From assembly GCF_910587525.1 (NCBI RefSeq), contig NZ_CAJULS010000052.1, positions 1 through 14,776 of the forward strand: a DNA stretch of 14,776 nucleotides, in the 5' to 3' direction. Below, in pieces: positions 14,244 to 14,776 of the stretch (the stretch's first letter is position 1; each line of letters opens with the position of its first letter). Under the pieces are notes generated by a model. That model did no database searches and was not told the DNA's origin. It worked only from the letters and a program-made list of their open reading frames with translations. The translations under genes were made by a program, and so were the position numbers. This DNA comes from an uncultured Oscillibacter sp. (GTDB taxonomy: Bacteria; Bacillota; Clostridia; Oscillospirales; Oscillospiraceae).

Positions 14244-14546
14244 ATGATGGGAGAAAAAGAGGTGCAGATTATGGGAGAATTGCTGTTAAAAAAACGGGAA
14301 AACTTTGCCAAGATTTTATGGAGCGGTATCAGGATGATGAGGGTCTGTATGCGGGTGATCGACTTGACTGACGCCAATCCCCAGGCTTTGACCTGCCGGG
14401 AGCATCTGCGGTTTTCGATTGGCGGCTGCCTTGGAATGGAACCTGTGGCCCTGCGGAATGTTATCCGCGCCATGCAGGTGCGGGCCTTTTGGCTTGCCCG
14501 CATCTCTGTTTTATCATTTTTCACAGGAAACCGCCCTAAAATTTAA
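14244..14546 (+). CDS. Small hypothetical protein
   Basis: An ORF of 100 codons starts at ATG 14244 (AGGGGA about 9 nt upstream) or at ATG 14271 (GAGGTG 7 nt upstream, 91 aa). The product is basic and helical, with segments KKRENFAKILWSGIRMM, RVIDLTDANPQALTC and EHLRFSIGGCLGMEP. I recognise no family, catalytic motif, signal peptide or membrane segment. The composition looks like a real globular protein more than a chance frame. A weak hairpin (AGGGT-AAAA-ACCCT, 14548-14561) follows the stop. It has no partner: the next gene has its own promoter. Confidence 0.45.
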   Translation: MMGEKEVQIMGELLLKKRENFAKILWSGIRMMRVCMRVIDLTDANPQALTCREHLRFSIGGCLGMEPVALRNVIRAMQVRAFWLARISVLSFFTGNRPKI

Positions 14547-14581
14547 GAGGGTAAAAACCCTTCGGAATCAGCCAGTCCGCC

Positions 14582-14610
14582 TTGACAAGGTAATCGTTTA
14601 CCGCTATAAT
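14582..14610 (+). promoter_or_regulatory. Perfect sigma-A promoter with dyad in spacer
   Basis: TTGACA (14582-14587) and TATAAT (14605-14610) are both perfect with a 17-bp spacer. The spacer contains the inverted repeat GGTAA-TCGT-TTACC (14589-14602), placed as an operator would be. The leader also has a TCCGGC-GGAC-GCCGGA hairpin (14636-14651). Confidence 0.85.
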
Positions 14611-14688
14611 ACAAGCGGAAATTTCCCCGGAACCCTCCGGCGGACGCCGGAACTCCGCAAAAACATATCAGGAAAGGAACGTGCGAAC

Positions 14689-14776
14689 ATGATCTACTCT
14701 ACCGAAGTGCAAAACATGTGTCCCGTCGCCAAGGGCGCGTACCACGGTCCCGCCCCCATCCCCGAGGAGGGCAAGT
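14689..14776 (+). CDS. Fe-S cluster assembly scaffold-like protein, N-terminal part
   Basis: Only the first 29 codons are in the window, and the gene runs off the right edge. The start MIYSTEVQNMCPVAKG followed by PAPIPEEGK matches, from memory, the N terminus of a clostridial NifU/IscU-like protein annotated as an iron-sulfur cluster assembly scaffold. The GGAAAGGAA ribosome binding site and the perfect promoter upstream make the start at 14689 secure. The function rests on a short N terminus, so it is a moderate-confidence family call. C11 could be a cluster ligand. Confidence 0.65.
   Translation, partial: MIYSTEVQNMCPVAKGAYHGPAPIPEEGK

Noticed and set aside
13961..14371. 136-codon plus-strand frame
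   Set aside because: Low-complexity GC-rich start, no RBS, and it overlaps the more protein-like ORF at 14244.
1..14776. CRISPR array, tRNA, rRNA or riboswitch
   Set aside because: No regularly spaced direct repeats, cloverleaf with CCA-like end, rRNA core sequence, or known riboswitch core was recognised by eye.

Overview
The window looks like the chromosome of a spore-forming, high-GC anaerobic Firmicute of class Clostridia. An Oscillospiraceae / Flavonifractor-like gut bacterium is my best guess, but no 16S or marker phylogeny was possible. The reasons are: strong AGGAGG-type ribosome binding sites, a spore protease gene (gpr) divergent from rpsT as in other endospore formers, a K+-dependent membrane pyrophosphatase, a TatD-associated radical SAM protein, GC-rich genes, and AT-rich intergenic palindromes.

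Layout. 1-770: remains of a decayed, unrecognised gene at the left edge, a bidirectional terminator, and a consensus promoter with a MerR-type dyad in its spacer. 769-2832: secreted serine beta-lactamase-like hydrolase. 2921-4333 (minus): MATE efflux transporter with a near-perfect sigma-A promoter. 4595-4950: a 79-bp near-perfect palindrome next to a frameshifted XRE-type HTH gene. 4992-5231 (minus): GlsB/YeaQ-type membrane protein. 5289-7579 (minus): apparent operon tatD - unknown lipoprotein - TatD-linked radical SAM protein. 7719-7982 (minus): rpsT, apparently starting at TTG. 8175-9071: gpr, followed by a G-rich multi-hairpin segment. 9207-9962 (minus): exodeoxyribonuclease III. 10024-10649: intergenic stretch with two very small coupled ORFs and two nested palindromic elements. 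10650-11285: lipoprotein resembling the IseA family. 11286-11596: terminator, then an AT-rich region dense in TTTGCGY/RCGCAAA motifs, then the hppA promoter. 11597-13717: hppA. 13785-13943: a MITE-like imperfect inverted repeat. 14244-14546: small unrecognised ORF. 14689-14776: start of an Fe-S assembly scaffold-like gene behind a perfect consensus promoter.

Most genes are stand-alone chromosomal units in convergent or divergent pairs separated by good intrinsic terminators. The only clear multigene operon is the tatD cluster. I see no CRISPR array, tRNA, rRNA or intact mobile element. The most unusual content lies between genes: five palindromic or foldback elements of different design, a two-peptide micro-operon candidate, a palindrome-rich hppA leader, and an unknown lipoprotein inserted between tatD and its usual radical SAM partner. 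I did not find a convincing new multi-gene system.
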